A stretch of 64,000 nt of DNA from Rhodobacteraceae bacterium KLH11 (GTDB taxonomy: Bacteria > Pseudomonadota > Alphaproteobacteria > Rhodobacterales > Rhodobacteraceae). The stretch is taken from the NCBI GenBank assembly GCA_000158135.1, contig DS999533.1, positions 279,118 through 343,117 on the forward strand. Direction: 5' to 3'. Made by a program: the position numbers and the translations under genes. Below the pieces are notes generated by a model, which made no database searches, was not told the origin of the DNA, and worked only from the letters and a program-made list of their open reading frames with translations. Below are positions 35,707 to 44,075 of the stretch, piece by piece (positions within the stretch are counted from its first letter, which is position 1; each line of letters opens with the position of its first letter).

Positions 35707-36779
35707 TGCGCCCGCTCCTCAGTAGCGATCCAGCCGTCTCGGTAGACGCGGGATTGTTCAGGTTTGAATTGCAGGAAGACCTGTGAGCCGGGCTCAGGCA
35801 CCACATGTTCTGTCACAGCCTTCAGCGCGGTATTGCCGACCATGGCGCTGACCACATAGTGGCGTCCAATGTCCGAAACTTTGGTTACATGAGCCGGGAT
35901 GCCCGTGTCGCCGAAGCCTACATATTCCGGGCGGATGCCCAGATCAGTGCGGCCCCCGTCGCCATGAGCCGAGCCTTCCAGCATAACCTCGTACCCTTCG
36001 AAAATCGCGCGGTCACCCTTGGCCTCGCAGGGCAGGACGTTCATACCGGGCGAGCCGATGAAGTGGCCGACAAAGGTGTGTTGGGGCCGCTCGAACAGCT
36101 CAACGGGAGTTCCGATTTGCACCACTTCACCTTCTTGCATCACGACCACTTCGTCCGCGAAAGTTAACGCCTCAGTCTGGTCGTGGGTTACGTAGATCAT
36201 CGTGGCTTGCACACGCTGGTGCAGTTCTTTCAGCTTGGACCGCAGCTTCCATTTCAAATGTGGGTCGATCACTGTCAGCGGCTCATCGAACATCACTGCG
36301 TTCACGTCATCGCGGACCAGACCGCGGCCCATCGAAATCTTCTGCTTGTTGTCCGGGCTAAGGCCGCTTGCTCGGGTGTTCAGCATATCCGTGACGTCTA
36401 GCATCTCGGCAATCTCATCAACGCGACGCTTAATCGTAGCCGGGTCAACACCCCGGTTTTTCAACGGAAAGGCCAGGTTTTCGCCAACGGTCATCGTGTC
36501 GTAGATCACCGGAAACTGAAACACCTGCGCAATGTTGCGCTGATCGGGGGGCAAGGCGGTCACGTCCTGCCCGTCGAACAGGATCTGCCCCTCGGACGGA
36601 GTCAGCAGACCCGAGATAATGTTCAGCAACGTGGACTTGCCGCAGCCCGATGGCCCCAGAAGTGCATAGGCCCCGCCGTCGCGCCATGTCACGTCGATTT
36701 CCTTCAACGCATAATCCTCAGGGCCTTTCGGCGCGGGCATATAACTGTGTCGCAGGTTTGAAAGTTTGATCTGTGCCAT
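35703..36779 (-). CDS. glpT: ABC transporter ATPase with degenerate signature (GlpT type)
   Basis: 358-residue nucleotide-binding subunit. Walker A GPSGCGKST, Q-loop QVFQFP, Walker B AVMFDEPLTVIDPH and switch histidine in YVTHDQTEAL are intact. The signature motif is LSPDNKQK instead of LSGGQ. A C-terminal TOBE-like regulatory domain follows from about 250. Its partner GlpS has a canonical signature but no switch histidine, so a heterodimer would hold one complete and one degenerate ATP site. One base separates it from glpS. Confidence 0.88.
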   Translation of the reverse strand: MAQIKLSNLRHSYMPAPKGPEDYALKEIDVTWRDGGAYALLGPSGCGKSTLLNIISGLLTPSEGQILFDGQDVTALPPDQRNIAQVFQFPVIYDTMTVGENLAFPLKNRGVDPATIKRRVDEIAEMLDVTDMLNTRASGLSPDNKQKISMGRGLVRDDVNAVMFDEPLTVIDPHLKWKLRSKLKELHQRVQATMIYVTHDQTEALTFADEVVVMQEGEVVQIGTPVELFERPQHTFVGHFIGSPGMNVLPCEAKGDRAIFEGYEVMLEGSAHGDGGRTDLGIRPEYVGFGDTGIPAHVTKVSDIGRHYVVSAMVGNTALKAVTEHVVPEPGSQVFLQFKPEQSRVYRDGWIATEERAQ

Positions 36780-36780
36780 G

Positions 36781-37830
36781 TCAGGCTATCCTTTTGCCGT
36801 CTTGGCCGAAATACCGGCAATGGGCCGGGTTCATGTAGAAACTGTGATCCTCGCCCACCTGATAGGGGTGGACACCTGAAGCAAGTGACACCCAAGCATC
36901 ATCCCCATGCTGGAAATGTGCGCTGGAATCCGAGCCCGACAGCTCTGTCACGATCACGCGGCCCGTTAATTCCACATCTGCATCCGACGTTCGGAAAGGT
37001 GTCACGCGATGCGGCCGCACGGCGACCATGTAATCTCCATCCGCAATGCCCGAGACCACCCATCCGCCGCCGCCTGCCAACTGGGCCTGCGCGCCCGAGA
37101 CGGTGATGCGACCCATATTGATCGGCGGGTCAGAGAACACGCGCGCGGCGGCGATGTTTTCCGGGTTTCGATAGATATCAGCGGTTGGGCCAAACTGAGT
37201 GACATGGCCGTCCTCCATCAGTGCTGTGTAGCCCCCCAGCAACAGCGCCTCTTCCGGTTCCGATGTCGCGTAAACCACGACTGCGCCACGGCCTGCGAAC
37301 AGGTCGGGCAATTGCTCGCGGAGTTCTTCGCGCAGTTTGTAATCCAGGTTTGCCAACGGTTCGTCGAGGAAAACCGCGCGGCTTTCCTTGGCAATCGCAC
37401 GGGCCAGCGCGGTGCGTTGTTGTTGCCCGCCCGACAACTCATGTGGGCGGCGATGTAACATCGGGCGCAGTTGAAGCAGATCTGCGGCTTCTTCCACGCG
37501 ACCCTCGATCTCAGACTTGGCCATGCCTGCAACACGCAACGGAGAGGCGATGTTGTCGAAAACTGTCATATGTGGGTAGTTCACAAAGAACTGATGCACC
37601 AGGCTGATCTGCCGCTTCTGCGTGTTCAGTTTAGTCACATCCTGCCCATCCATGAAGACCTTGCCCGAGGCAATCGGGTCCAGCCCGGCCATCATCTTGA
37701 TCAGAGAGGTCTTGCCCGATCCCGTCGCGCCCAGCAACACGTTGAAATGGCCGGTCTGCAGCGTCAGGTTGGTGGGCTTTATATGGATGACGTTGCCGAC
37801 CCGCTTGGTCGCGTCCTGTAGTTCGATCAT
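36781..37830 (-). CDS. glpS: ABC transporter ATPase lacking the switch histidine (GlpS type)
   Basis: 349-residue nucleotide-binding subunit from ATG 37830. Walker A GATGSGKTS, Q-loop LVHQFFVNYP, signature LSGGQQQRTALARA and Walker B AVFLDEPLANLD are present. Where most relatives have VTHDQ.EA it reads ATSEPEEA, so the switch histidine is replaced by Ser. As I remember them, rhizobial GlpS proteins share this feature. An N-terminal extension of the frame to 37980 runs back into the binding-protein gene and is not used. Confidence 0.85.
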   Translation of the reverse strand: MIELQDATKRVGNVIHIKPTNLTLQTGHFNVLLGATGSGKTSLIKMMAGLDPIASGKVFMDGQDVTKLNTQKRQISLVHQFFVNYPHMTVFDNIASPLRVAGMAKSEIEGRVEEAADLLQLRPMLHRRPHELSGGQQQRTALARAIAKESRAVFLDEPLANLDYKLREELREQLPDLFAGRGAVVVYATSEPEEALLLGGYTALMEDGHVTQFGPTADIYRNPENIAAARVFSDPPINMGRITVSGAQAQLAGGGGWVVSGIADGDYMVAVRPHRVTPFRTSDADVELTGRVIVTELSGSDSSAHFQHGDDAWVSLASGVHPYQVGEDHSFYMNPAHCRYFGQDGKRIA

Positions 37831-37850
37831 GTCCGTGGGTTCCGGTCCTT

Positions 37851-37897
37851 CAGTGCGTGGCACTGGTCTTAGGGTGGGGATGCCGCGCCCCATCCCC
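37851..37897 (-). other. two intercistronic hairpins after the binding-protein gene
   Basis: CAGTGC/GCACTG (37851-37865, 3-base loop) and GGGGATG/CATCCCC (37876-37897, 8-base loop) are perfect stems in the 79-bp gap between glpV and glpS. Hairpins here commonly stabilise the binding-protein message or reduce read-through, giving more binding protein than membrane components. Confidence 0.55.
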
Positions 37898-37909
37898 GGT
37901 TTCGCTTGC

Positions 37910-39649
37910 TTACTGAGACTGCCAGCGCTGAACCAGTTCGTCATAGTTGACGGTCTGGCCCTGCGGCTTTTCGTTCTCAAGTTTGGCCTTGGGCGAGCCC
38001 TCTTTCTCCAGCCAGAACGAGGCGTCCTGCGGCTCGTTCAGACGTGGACCACAGCCACCATAGACACCGGCGCTTTCATCCGCGGCCTGCATACGGGCCA
38101 TGGTGATGTCCATTTCTTCAGCCAGACGGTCCATCGCCTCTTGCGGAGTAAACGCGCCCGAGTTCACGTCACCGATCTGCTGCCACCAGATCTGGGCCAG
38201 CTTCGGATAGTCCGGCACGTTGATGCCGGTGGGCGACCATGCCACGCGGTCAGGTGAGCGGTAGAACTCAACCAGACCGCCCAGTTTGGGTGCGCGTTCG
38301 GTGAACGACTCGTGGTTGACCGAGCTGTCGCGGATGAAGGTCAGACCCACATGGGACTTCTTCACGTCAACAGTCTTGGACGTCACGAACTGAGCATATA
38401 GCCACGCGGCTTGAGCCCGATCTTCAGGCGTGGATTTCAGGAAGGTCCACGACCCCACGTCCTGATAGCCAACCTTCTGGCCATCTTCCCAGTAGGGACC
38501 GTGCGGGCTAGGCGCCATCCGCCACAGCGGCGTGCCTTCGTCATCCACGGTGTTGTTACCTTCGGACTTCGGCTTCACCATGTCGGCGGTAAAGGCGGTG
38601 TACCAGAAAATCTGCTGTGCCACGTTGCCTTGGCTGAGCGCGGGCAGCGACTGATAGAAGTCATATGACGCCGCACCCGGAGGAGCGTATGCCCGCAGCC
38701 ATTCGTCCCACTTGCGGATCGCATAGACCGCAGCGGGGCCGTTCGCAGCACCACCGCGCGAGACCGACGCACCAACAGGGTTACAGGTACCTGCTTCCAT
38801 GCGAATGCCCCATTCGTCGACAGGAACACCGTTCGGCTCACCCACGTCACCGGCACCAGCCATCGACAGCCACGCATCGGTCATGCGCCATCCAAGGTCA
38901 GGCGCGCGCTTGCCATAGTCCATGTGACCATAGATCGCCACACCGTCGACTTCTTTCACGTCATTTGTGAAGAACTCGGCAATGTCCTCATAGGCTGACC
39001 AGTTGACCGGAACGCCCAGATCATAGCCGTATTTTTCTTTGAATGCAGCCTTGTTGGCCTCATCATCGAACCAGTCCTTACGGAACCAGTAGAGGTTGGC
39101 GAACTGCTGGTCTGGCAGCTGGTACAATTTGCCGTCCGGGCCGGTGGTGAACTGAATGCCCATGAAGTCATCCAGATCCAGCGTCGGCGAAGTTGTCGCT
39201 GCCCAGTCGCCTTCCATCATATCTGTCAGCGGATAGGCCAGCTGAAGGCGCGAATGTGTTCCGATCAGGTCGCTATCGTTGACATAGCCGTCATACAGGT
39301 TCCGTCCGGTTTGCAGCTGAGTCTGAACGGCCTGAACCACTTCACCTTCGCCGAGAATCTGGTGATTGACCTTGATCCCTGTGATTTCCTCGAACGCCTT
39401 TGTCAGAACCTCGGATTCATAGGAATGCGTCGGGATACCCTCGGACAGGACATTGATTTCCATGCCCGAGTACGGTTGTGCAGCTTCGATGAACCACTTC
39501 ATTTCGGACAACTGTTCGTCCTTCGACAAGGTCGATGGCTGGAATTCGTCGTCAATCCAACGTTGTGCTGCGGCTTCGTCGGCCCAAACAGGACCATGCC
39601 CCGCAATGACGGCCGCTGCCGCCACGGCGGAAAGTAGATGTCTCCGCAT
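37910..39649 (-). CDS. glpV: ABC transporter substrate-binding protein (GlpV type)
   Basis: 579-residue periplasmic binding protein from ATG 39649, preceded by GGAGGAGA. The signal peptide covers residues 1-23 (HLLSAVAAAAVIAG...WADE). It is a long extracellular solute-binding protein of family 1 with MEINVLSEGIPTHSYESE, LYQLPDQQFANLYWFRKDW and the C-terminal YGGCGPRLNEPQDASFWL. Length near 580 residues matches the glycerol-type GlpV group rather than ordinary 420-residue UgpB proteins. It is first in the operon here, whereas rhizobial operons have it last. Confidence 0.87.
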   Translation of the reverse strand: MRRHLLSAVAAAAVIAGHGPVWADEAAAQRWIDDEFQPSTLSKDEQLSEMKWFIEAAQPYSGMEINVLSEGIPTHSYESEVLTKAFEEITGIKVNHQILGEGEVVQAVQTQLQTGRNLYDGYVNDSDLIGTHSRLQLAYPLTDMMEGDWAATTSPTLDLDDFMGIQFTTGPDGKLYQLPDQQFANLYWFRKDWFDDEANKAAFKEKYGYDLGVPVNWSAYEDIAEFFTNDVKEVDGVAIYGHMDYGKRAPDLGWRMTDAWLSMAGAGDVGEPNGVPVDEWGIRMEAGTCNPVGASVSRGGAANGPAAVYAIRKWDEWLRAYAPPGAASYDFYQSLPALSQGNVAQQIFWYTAFTADMVKPKSEGNNTVDDEGTPLWRMAPSPHGPYWEDGQKVGYQDVGSWTFLKSTPEDRAQAAWLYAQFVTSKTVDVKKSHVGLTFIRDSSVNHESFTERAPKLGGLVEFYRSPDRVAWSPTGINVPDYPKLAQIWWQQIGDVNSGAFTPQEAMDRLAEEMDITMARMQAADESAGVYGGCGPRLNEPQDASFWLEKEGSPKAKLENEKPQGQTVNYDELVQRWQSQ

Positions 39650-40195
39650 CTGTCTCCTCCCAAGATTATGTGATCCGGCGCAGACCGGATGGCATTCAGC
39701 ATCGGTGATATTTAGCGCAGCTGTCAAACTAAAATTTTAGTAATAGCGCTTAGCGCTTTTAAATATATGGTAATGAATATTATTTTTACTATCTAAGATT
39801 GAAGTTTTGTTCAATCAACTCGTATCCGTAGGTGCTGAAAACATCGCAAAAACTAATTCTTGAGCTGGCGTAACACCCGCTGATCAAATGCGAGTTGGGC
39901 GAAACACAAGACTGACGTCTGTGAACTTCAAAATTCAACTAGCCTGTTCGCAACTGCAGCGAAAGATTATCATCCCGCTTGACCTGCAAGAGGCAGCATT
40001 CGCGATCCGCCGGCAGCTGCCGTCCGGGCGACCGCAGCGAACTCACCCTTTGTCCGCGTCTCGGTTGCCCGACCTGGACGCAGCGAAAGTGCGGTTCCGC
40101 CGTATCCGCCTGTTGAGGGCCGTTCTTGCAGTCGACCTAATTGCACAACGGCGCAATGTAGCATATATTGCTAAAAATCGCGCAAGGAGCGAAGA
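39650..40195. promoter_or_regulatory. promoter region of the glp-type operon and intergenic stretch
   Basis: AT-rich sequence upstream of glpV. At 39745-39757, AGCGCT-T-AGCGCT forms a 13-bp palindrome about 95 bp before the start codon, a candidate operator. The part from 39860 to 40190 has no convincing gene. AAGGAG at its end serves parD. Confidence 0.4.
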
Positions 40196-40477
40196 ATGGC
40201 CAGAAATCCAAGTGTTTCGCTGACTGAACATCAACAAGAGTTCGTCCGATCGCTGGTGGCAAGTGGACGCTACCATGGTGTGTCAGAAGTCGTGAGAGCT
40301 GGTTTGCGGTTGCTTGAAGATGAAGAAGATCGGCGAGCAGCTGAGCTCGAACGACTTCGCGAAGGCGTCCAAGCTGGTTTGGATGACATTACAGCAGGGA
40401 AAGTCAGGGACTTCGATCCAGCCCGAATCATCGCAAAAGGGGAGGCTCTGCGATCCGGCCGCTCGTCTTCCGAATAA
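40196..40477 (+). CDS. parD: ParD-family antitoxin
   Basis: 93-residue ribbon-helix-helix antitoxin: NPSVSLTEHQQEFVRSLVAS, YHGVSEVVRAGLRLLEDEED, then an acidic C-terminal arm that would wrap the toxin. AAGGAG lies six bases before the ATG. The parE toxin frame overlaps its end but is broken by an IS630 element. Confidence 0.9.
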   Translation: MARNPSVSLTEHQQEFVRSLVASGRYHGVSEVVRAGLRLLEDEEDRRAAELERLREGVQAGLDDITAGKVRDFDPARIIAKGEALRSGRSSSE

Positions 40478-40638
40478 CTCCGACAGCTGAAAACGATCTG
40501 GCCGACATCTGGGCGTACATCGCCGAGGATTCCGCAGCCCGCGCCAGCGCTTTCATTGAAGAGATCTCGGAGCGGTTCATTCCACTGCTTAACCACCCGG
40601 AAATAGGCCCGGCCCGCAACCAGTTGGCACCGGGCCTA

Positions 40639-41684
40639 AAGCCTCCAACCAAAAACCTGAATCGTAGAGATTCCCATAGGCGCTGATCTGTGATTCATCC
40701 TGTATGGGAGGATGGATCATGTCAGCACCATTGCCAGACGCGCTGCGGGCGCGGTTTCAGAAGTTGGTTGAAGAAGGTTTAAGTGGTCGCGCGGCGGCGT
40801 TGCGTCTGAAGCTTTCGCCCGCCACCGGAGCACGTTGGGGTCTTGCGATCCGACGAACCGGACAAGCCAGAGCTGCGCCTCAGGGTCGCCCGCGCGGCAA
40901 AGGCAAGCTTGATCCGCATCGCACCTTTCTGATCGAGCTGATTGACCAGGACGGTGACATGACCATGCCCGAACTGGCCGGTGCGCTGGCGGATGCGACC
41001 GGCGTTCAGGCGCACCCGGATGCGATTGGCCGGTTCTTGCGCAAGCTGGGCTTCACGTACAAAAAAAGACGCTGGTCGCCACCGAGCGACTCCGCGCAAG
41101 GGTAAGAAAGCAGCGCGACCATTGGTTCAAACACCGCCTGCCAGCCGTGTCGGCCCGACCGGATCACGTTGTCTTTATTGACGAAACCTCTGTCAAAACC
41201 AATCTGACCCGCCAGCGTGGCTGGTCTCAGAGAGGCGAGCGGCTGGTCATGGATGCGCCCTTTGGGTCATGGGGCACACAGACCTTCATCGCAGGCCTCA
41301 GCGCCGACGCGCTGATTGCACCTTGGGTCATCAAGGGCGCAATGGATGGCCAAGCCTTTGAAACCTACGTCGAGCAAGTGCTGATACCAGAACTCGAACC
41401 GGGCACTGTTGTCATCCTGGACAACCTTGCCACGCACAAGAATGCCGCCGCTGCCAAAGCCATGCGCAATGCCGGATGCTGGTTCCTGCCGCCCTACAGC
41501 CCCGACCTGAACCCAATAGAGATGGCATTCTCCAAACTCAAAGCGCACCTGCGCAGAATTGGCACGAGAACCTTCACAGATATGTTCCACGCTCTCACAG
41601 AAATCTGTGACCTCTTCTCAACGGAAGAGTGCTGGAACTACTTCAAGGCTGCCGGATATGTCTCAAGTTAAAAGTCGGACGCTT
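40639..41684 (+). mobile_element. complete IS630-family insertion sequence
   Basis: 1046-bp element with imperfect terminal repeats AAGCCTCCAAC (left) and AAGCGTCCGAC (right, reverse complement). It is flanked by the TA dinucleotide duplication usual for IS630 (40637-40638 and 41685-41686). It sits inside parE. Confidence 0.92.
40719..41671 (+). CDS. IS630-family transposase, made by frameshift
   Basis: The first frame (ATG 40719 to 41105) encodes helix-turn-helix DNA-binding domains (GRAAALRLKLSPATGARWG, AIGRFLRKLGFTYKK). The second (in frame from about 41066 to 41671) encodes the DDE core: HVVFIDETSVKTN, VILDNLATHKN and PYSPDLNPIEMAFSKLK. The two join by a -1 shift at the seven-A run 41061-41067, giving one protein of about 317 residues, as is known for several IS630 elements. 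GGAGG precedes the start. Confidence 0.88.
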
Positions 41685-41812
41685 TAAGAGCACATTTTCA
41701 CAAGAATTACGCGATCTATTACACGTTCAACGAGACCGAGTTGATTATCGTCCATGTGGTGCATAGCGCACGCGACATCAGGGCTATTTTCTCAGGTGAC
41801 ATTGGCGAATGA

Positions 41813-42419
41813 AAGACTGCATCCGAGCAAGGTTACAGCCTTTTGGGGTTCTTTGCGGTACGTGGCGAAATGACACTTTAAACATTTTCGGCTAAGCCGA
41901 CGTTCATCCACAGCGCGGCGGATTCAAGGTCAGAGCCCTGAGCGGAAGTGTCAAAATCTCGCTGCGCATGCTCGCAGCACGAAAATTGCCGCGACCGCAT
42001 CATTTTGGCTCGCCTGCGCGGCTTGACAATCAGCCGTTCCTGCATGCCGCAGCGAAGTTGATGAAGGCAATTTACAGGGTGTGGACTTTGACGCCGTTGC
42101 CCTTCAGGGATACTGCTGGCGCAGCACTTTTTTGCAGGTGCGAGACGGCTGTTGTTGCAGCGCGGCGAAAGCAGCCGATCCTGTCGTTCGTGAGTGTCGA
42201 ATTCGCTCAAACTGAGTCCGCGCTTTCGCGCCAACCTAGTCAGGTCTCCAAAACGCAGACAAAGTGCATATTCGCCGCCCCTGCGCCAAAGCACACTAAG
42301 CTGCCGTTGTCGCAAATTGCCCCAACTCAGTGCTTAGATTTCATCTAAGATTGCCGGGTTGATACCAGCTAATAGCAATCAACAGCGCGTCGAAGCAAAC
42401 GGGTCTAATCGTCCGTAGA
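41813..42419. other. intergenic, possible decayed repeat
   Basis: No gene recognised. The piece 42130-42190 resembles 31470-31540 over about 60 bases with many mismatches. Both could be fragments of one non-coding repeat family. Confidence 0.3.
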
Positions 42420-43382
42420 TCAGTCGCCCAACGGCTGTGGCCCAGTTCTTCCATGGTAAGCTGTCAATGACGCTCGAATTCGTCGAAGATTCTCTTTTGT
42501 TTCGTCCGTCATCTCCTGCGCCACAGTCATGGCTAGTGCGTCGACAATGGCAAGATGCGCATATCGCGAGGCCGTAGGCTTATAGATATCGCTGTCTTCC
42601 GGCAGCTCTGTGAGAAGGGCAATCTTAGATATGTCTGACAACCGTGTATTGGGTTTTGTAATACTGATGGTGGTTGCGCCATAACCATTGGCGACTTCGG
42701 CGGCACTGACGATTGCGTCAGCTTCACCACTTGCTGAAACGAGAAAAAGAACATCTTCGAGCCCGAGCGCCGCCGCGCGCATTTGCAGGACGTAGCTGTC
42801 ATTCACAAAGAATGATGGAATTCCGAGCCTGAAAAAGCGATTGGATGCTTCCTGAGCGACAAGAGAGGATCCTCCTCCTATTCCCGCGAAAAGGATTTGC
42901 CGCCGGTCTAGGCAGGCATCCCTTGCTTCTTCAAGCCTCTCCGTGTCGATTTGACCGCGCATGACATCCAGGGTCGCGAACAAGGCCCCCAGGACTTGGT
43001 CAATCGCTGAATTCGCGTCAGAGCTTTCATCACCGGCATTTCTGTATAAGTACTGAGCGCTTACGGCGACGTTTTGGGCCAGGCGAAGCTTGAAGTCCCG
43101 AAAGCCTTCACAGCCGAGGCTACGGCAGAACCGCACAACCGTTGGCTTACTGACCGAACAACGTTCCGCGAGATTCCCGATGGTCATCGAGCTGATTTCG
43201 TTGAGGTGGTCCTTTACGTAGTCAGCGACTTTCTGTTCCTGAACCGCCAGTTTGGTCTGTGAATTATGTAGTGCCGGGATTAGATCCACAGCGCCAATGC
43301 GGCCCTTATGCGGGGGCGCGTTTTCATCTGAGACAGGGCGCGGTTGGTTCGGCATGTGCGTGATTTTCTCCTGGTCGCTCAT
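42420..43382 (-). CDS. RpiR/MurR-family transcriptional regulator
   Basis: 320-residue regulator. The N-terminal RpiR helix-turn-helix (VADYVKDHLNEISSMTIGNL, SVSKPTVVRFCRSLGCEGF) is followed by a SIS sugar-phosphate-binding domain (ILFAGIGGGSSLVAQEASNR, VLFLVSASGEADAIVSAAE). AGGAG lies 12 bases before an ATG at 43355, so that may be the real start, with 43382 the longest form. It is divergent from the TRAP operon and probably controls it through the three operator-like sites between them. Confidence 0.88.
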   Translation of the reverse strand: MSDQEKITHMPNQPRPVSDENAPPHKGRIGAVDLIPALHNSQTKLAVQEQKVADYVKDHLNEISSMTIGNLAERCSVSKPTVVRFCRSLGCEGFRDFKLRLAQNVAVSAQYLYRNAGDESSDANSAIDQVLGALFATLDVMRGQIDTERLEEARDACLDRRQILFAGIGGGSSLVAQEASNRFFRLGIPSFFVNDSYVLQMRAAALGLEDVLFLVSASGEADAIVSAAEVANGYGATTISITKPNTRLSDISKIALLTELPEDSDIYKPTASRYAHLAIVDALAMTVAQEMTDETKENLRRIRASLTAYHGRTGPQPLGD

Positions 43383-43530
43383 GAAACTTAGTTACACTCA
43401 TAGCTGTGATCGAGCAAGAAATTCACTGATATTCGCGGAAATTCCTCAGTTTCAGCCATCAAAAAGAAACTAAATTACATTCTTTCATTGAAAATTCGAA
43501 CCTGATCGCGCAAAGTGTAACCAAGTTACA
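43383..43530. promoter_or_regulatory. three related operator-like sites between rpiR and the TRAP operon
   Basis: GAAACTTAGTTACAC (43383-43397) and GAAACTAAATTACAT (43466-43480) match at 12 of 15 positions. A third site, TGTAACCAAGTTACA (43516-43530), is a perfect palindrome; read on the other strand it contains AACTTGGTTACA, close to the first. The common core is AACTnnnTTACA. Their position fits an autoregulated divergent promoter region controlled by the RpiR protein. Confidence 0.6.
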
Positions 43531-43556
43531 GATTCGGATCCTGGGGAGGAGTGCGA

Positions 43557-44075
43557 ATGTCAGACTGGTTTACTACCGCTAGCGCAAAGATAAACTCAGT
43601 CGTCGAAGGTATCGTCGCCGCGTTGATGTTGTCCTTGGTGCTGGATGTCTGGCTTGGCGTCGTCGACCGTTACTATTTTCATTGGCAACTCCCGTGGCCA
43701 GAGGTGCTGGCACGCTACCTGATGATCTGGGCCGCATTGCTCGCCGTTTCTTCCGGAATCGCGCGCAGGGACCACATCGGATTGACTGCATTCATCATGA
43801 TACTTCCCGTCGGTTTGCGCCGTACTCTGTTGGTTACGATGGACGTTTTGGCGCTGGCTTTGTTCTTATACGTCGCATTTTTTGGGATCAGCTTCGCCGA
43901 AAGCGGGGCTCCCCGTCAGGCGATGATCTTTGGCGCCAGCCTTGCTCCGTTCTACGCAGCCATTCCCGTCGCGGCGGCACTGTCATCTATACAGCTGGTG
44001 CTGGTCCTGTTTCGGGATTTGGGGTCGCATATTGACGAACCACCCTTTGCCACTGAGGCGGAGGAAACGCTGTGA
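43557..44075 (+). CDS. dctQ: TRAP transporter small permease (DctQ type)
   Basis: 172-residue membrane protein with four transmembrane helices and the family's WPEVLARYLMIWAALLAVSS plus RRDHIGLTAF. CTGGGGAGGA lies seven bases before ATG 43557; an in-frame GTG at 43551 is too close to it. It overlaps the large permease gene (GTGA). The small permease and large permease form the membrane unit of a sodium-driven organic-acid importer. Confidence 0.92.
   Translation: MSDWFTTASAKINSVVEGIVAALMLSLVLDVWLGVVDRYYFHWQLPWPEVLARYLMIWAALLAVSSGIARRDHIGLTAFIMILPVGLRRTLLVTMDVLALALFLYVAFFGISFAESGAPRQAMIFGASLAPFYAAIPVAAALSSIQLVLVLFRDLGSHIDEPPFATEAEETL

Larger units (their letters stand above)
40455..41812 (+). 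pseudogene. parE: ParE toxin interrupted by IS630 element
   Basis: The left part encodes LVFRITPTAENDLADIWAYI, AEDSAARASAFIEEI and NQLAPGL, ending at the TA target at 40637. The frame resumes after 41686 as RAHFHKNYAIYYTFNETELI and ends HSARDIRAIFSGDIGE at 41812. Joining across the IS restores a typical ParE of about 104 residues. The expected start at 40455, right after GGGGAGG, is ATC and no ATG, GTG or TTG is suitable, which may be a second lesion. Confidence 0.85.

Noticed and set aside
39888..40223. 111-residue plus-strand frame before parD
   Set aside because: It overlaps the parD start in another frame, has no family features and lies in low-coding sequence.
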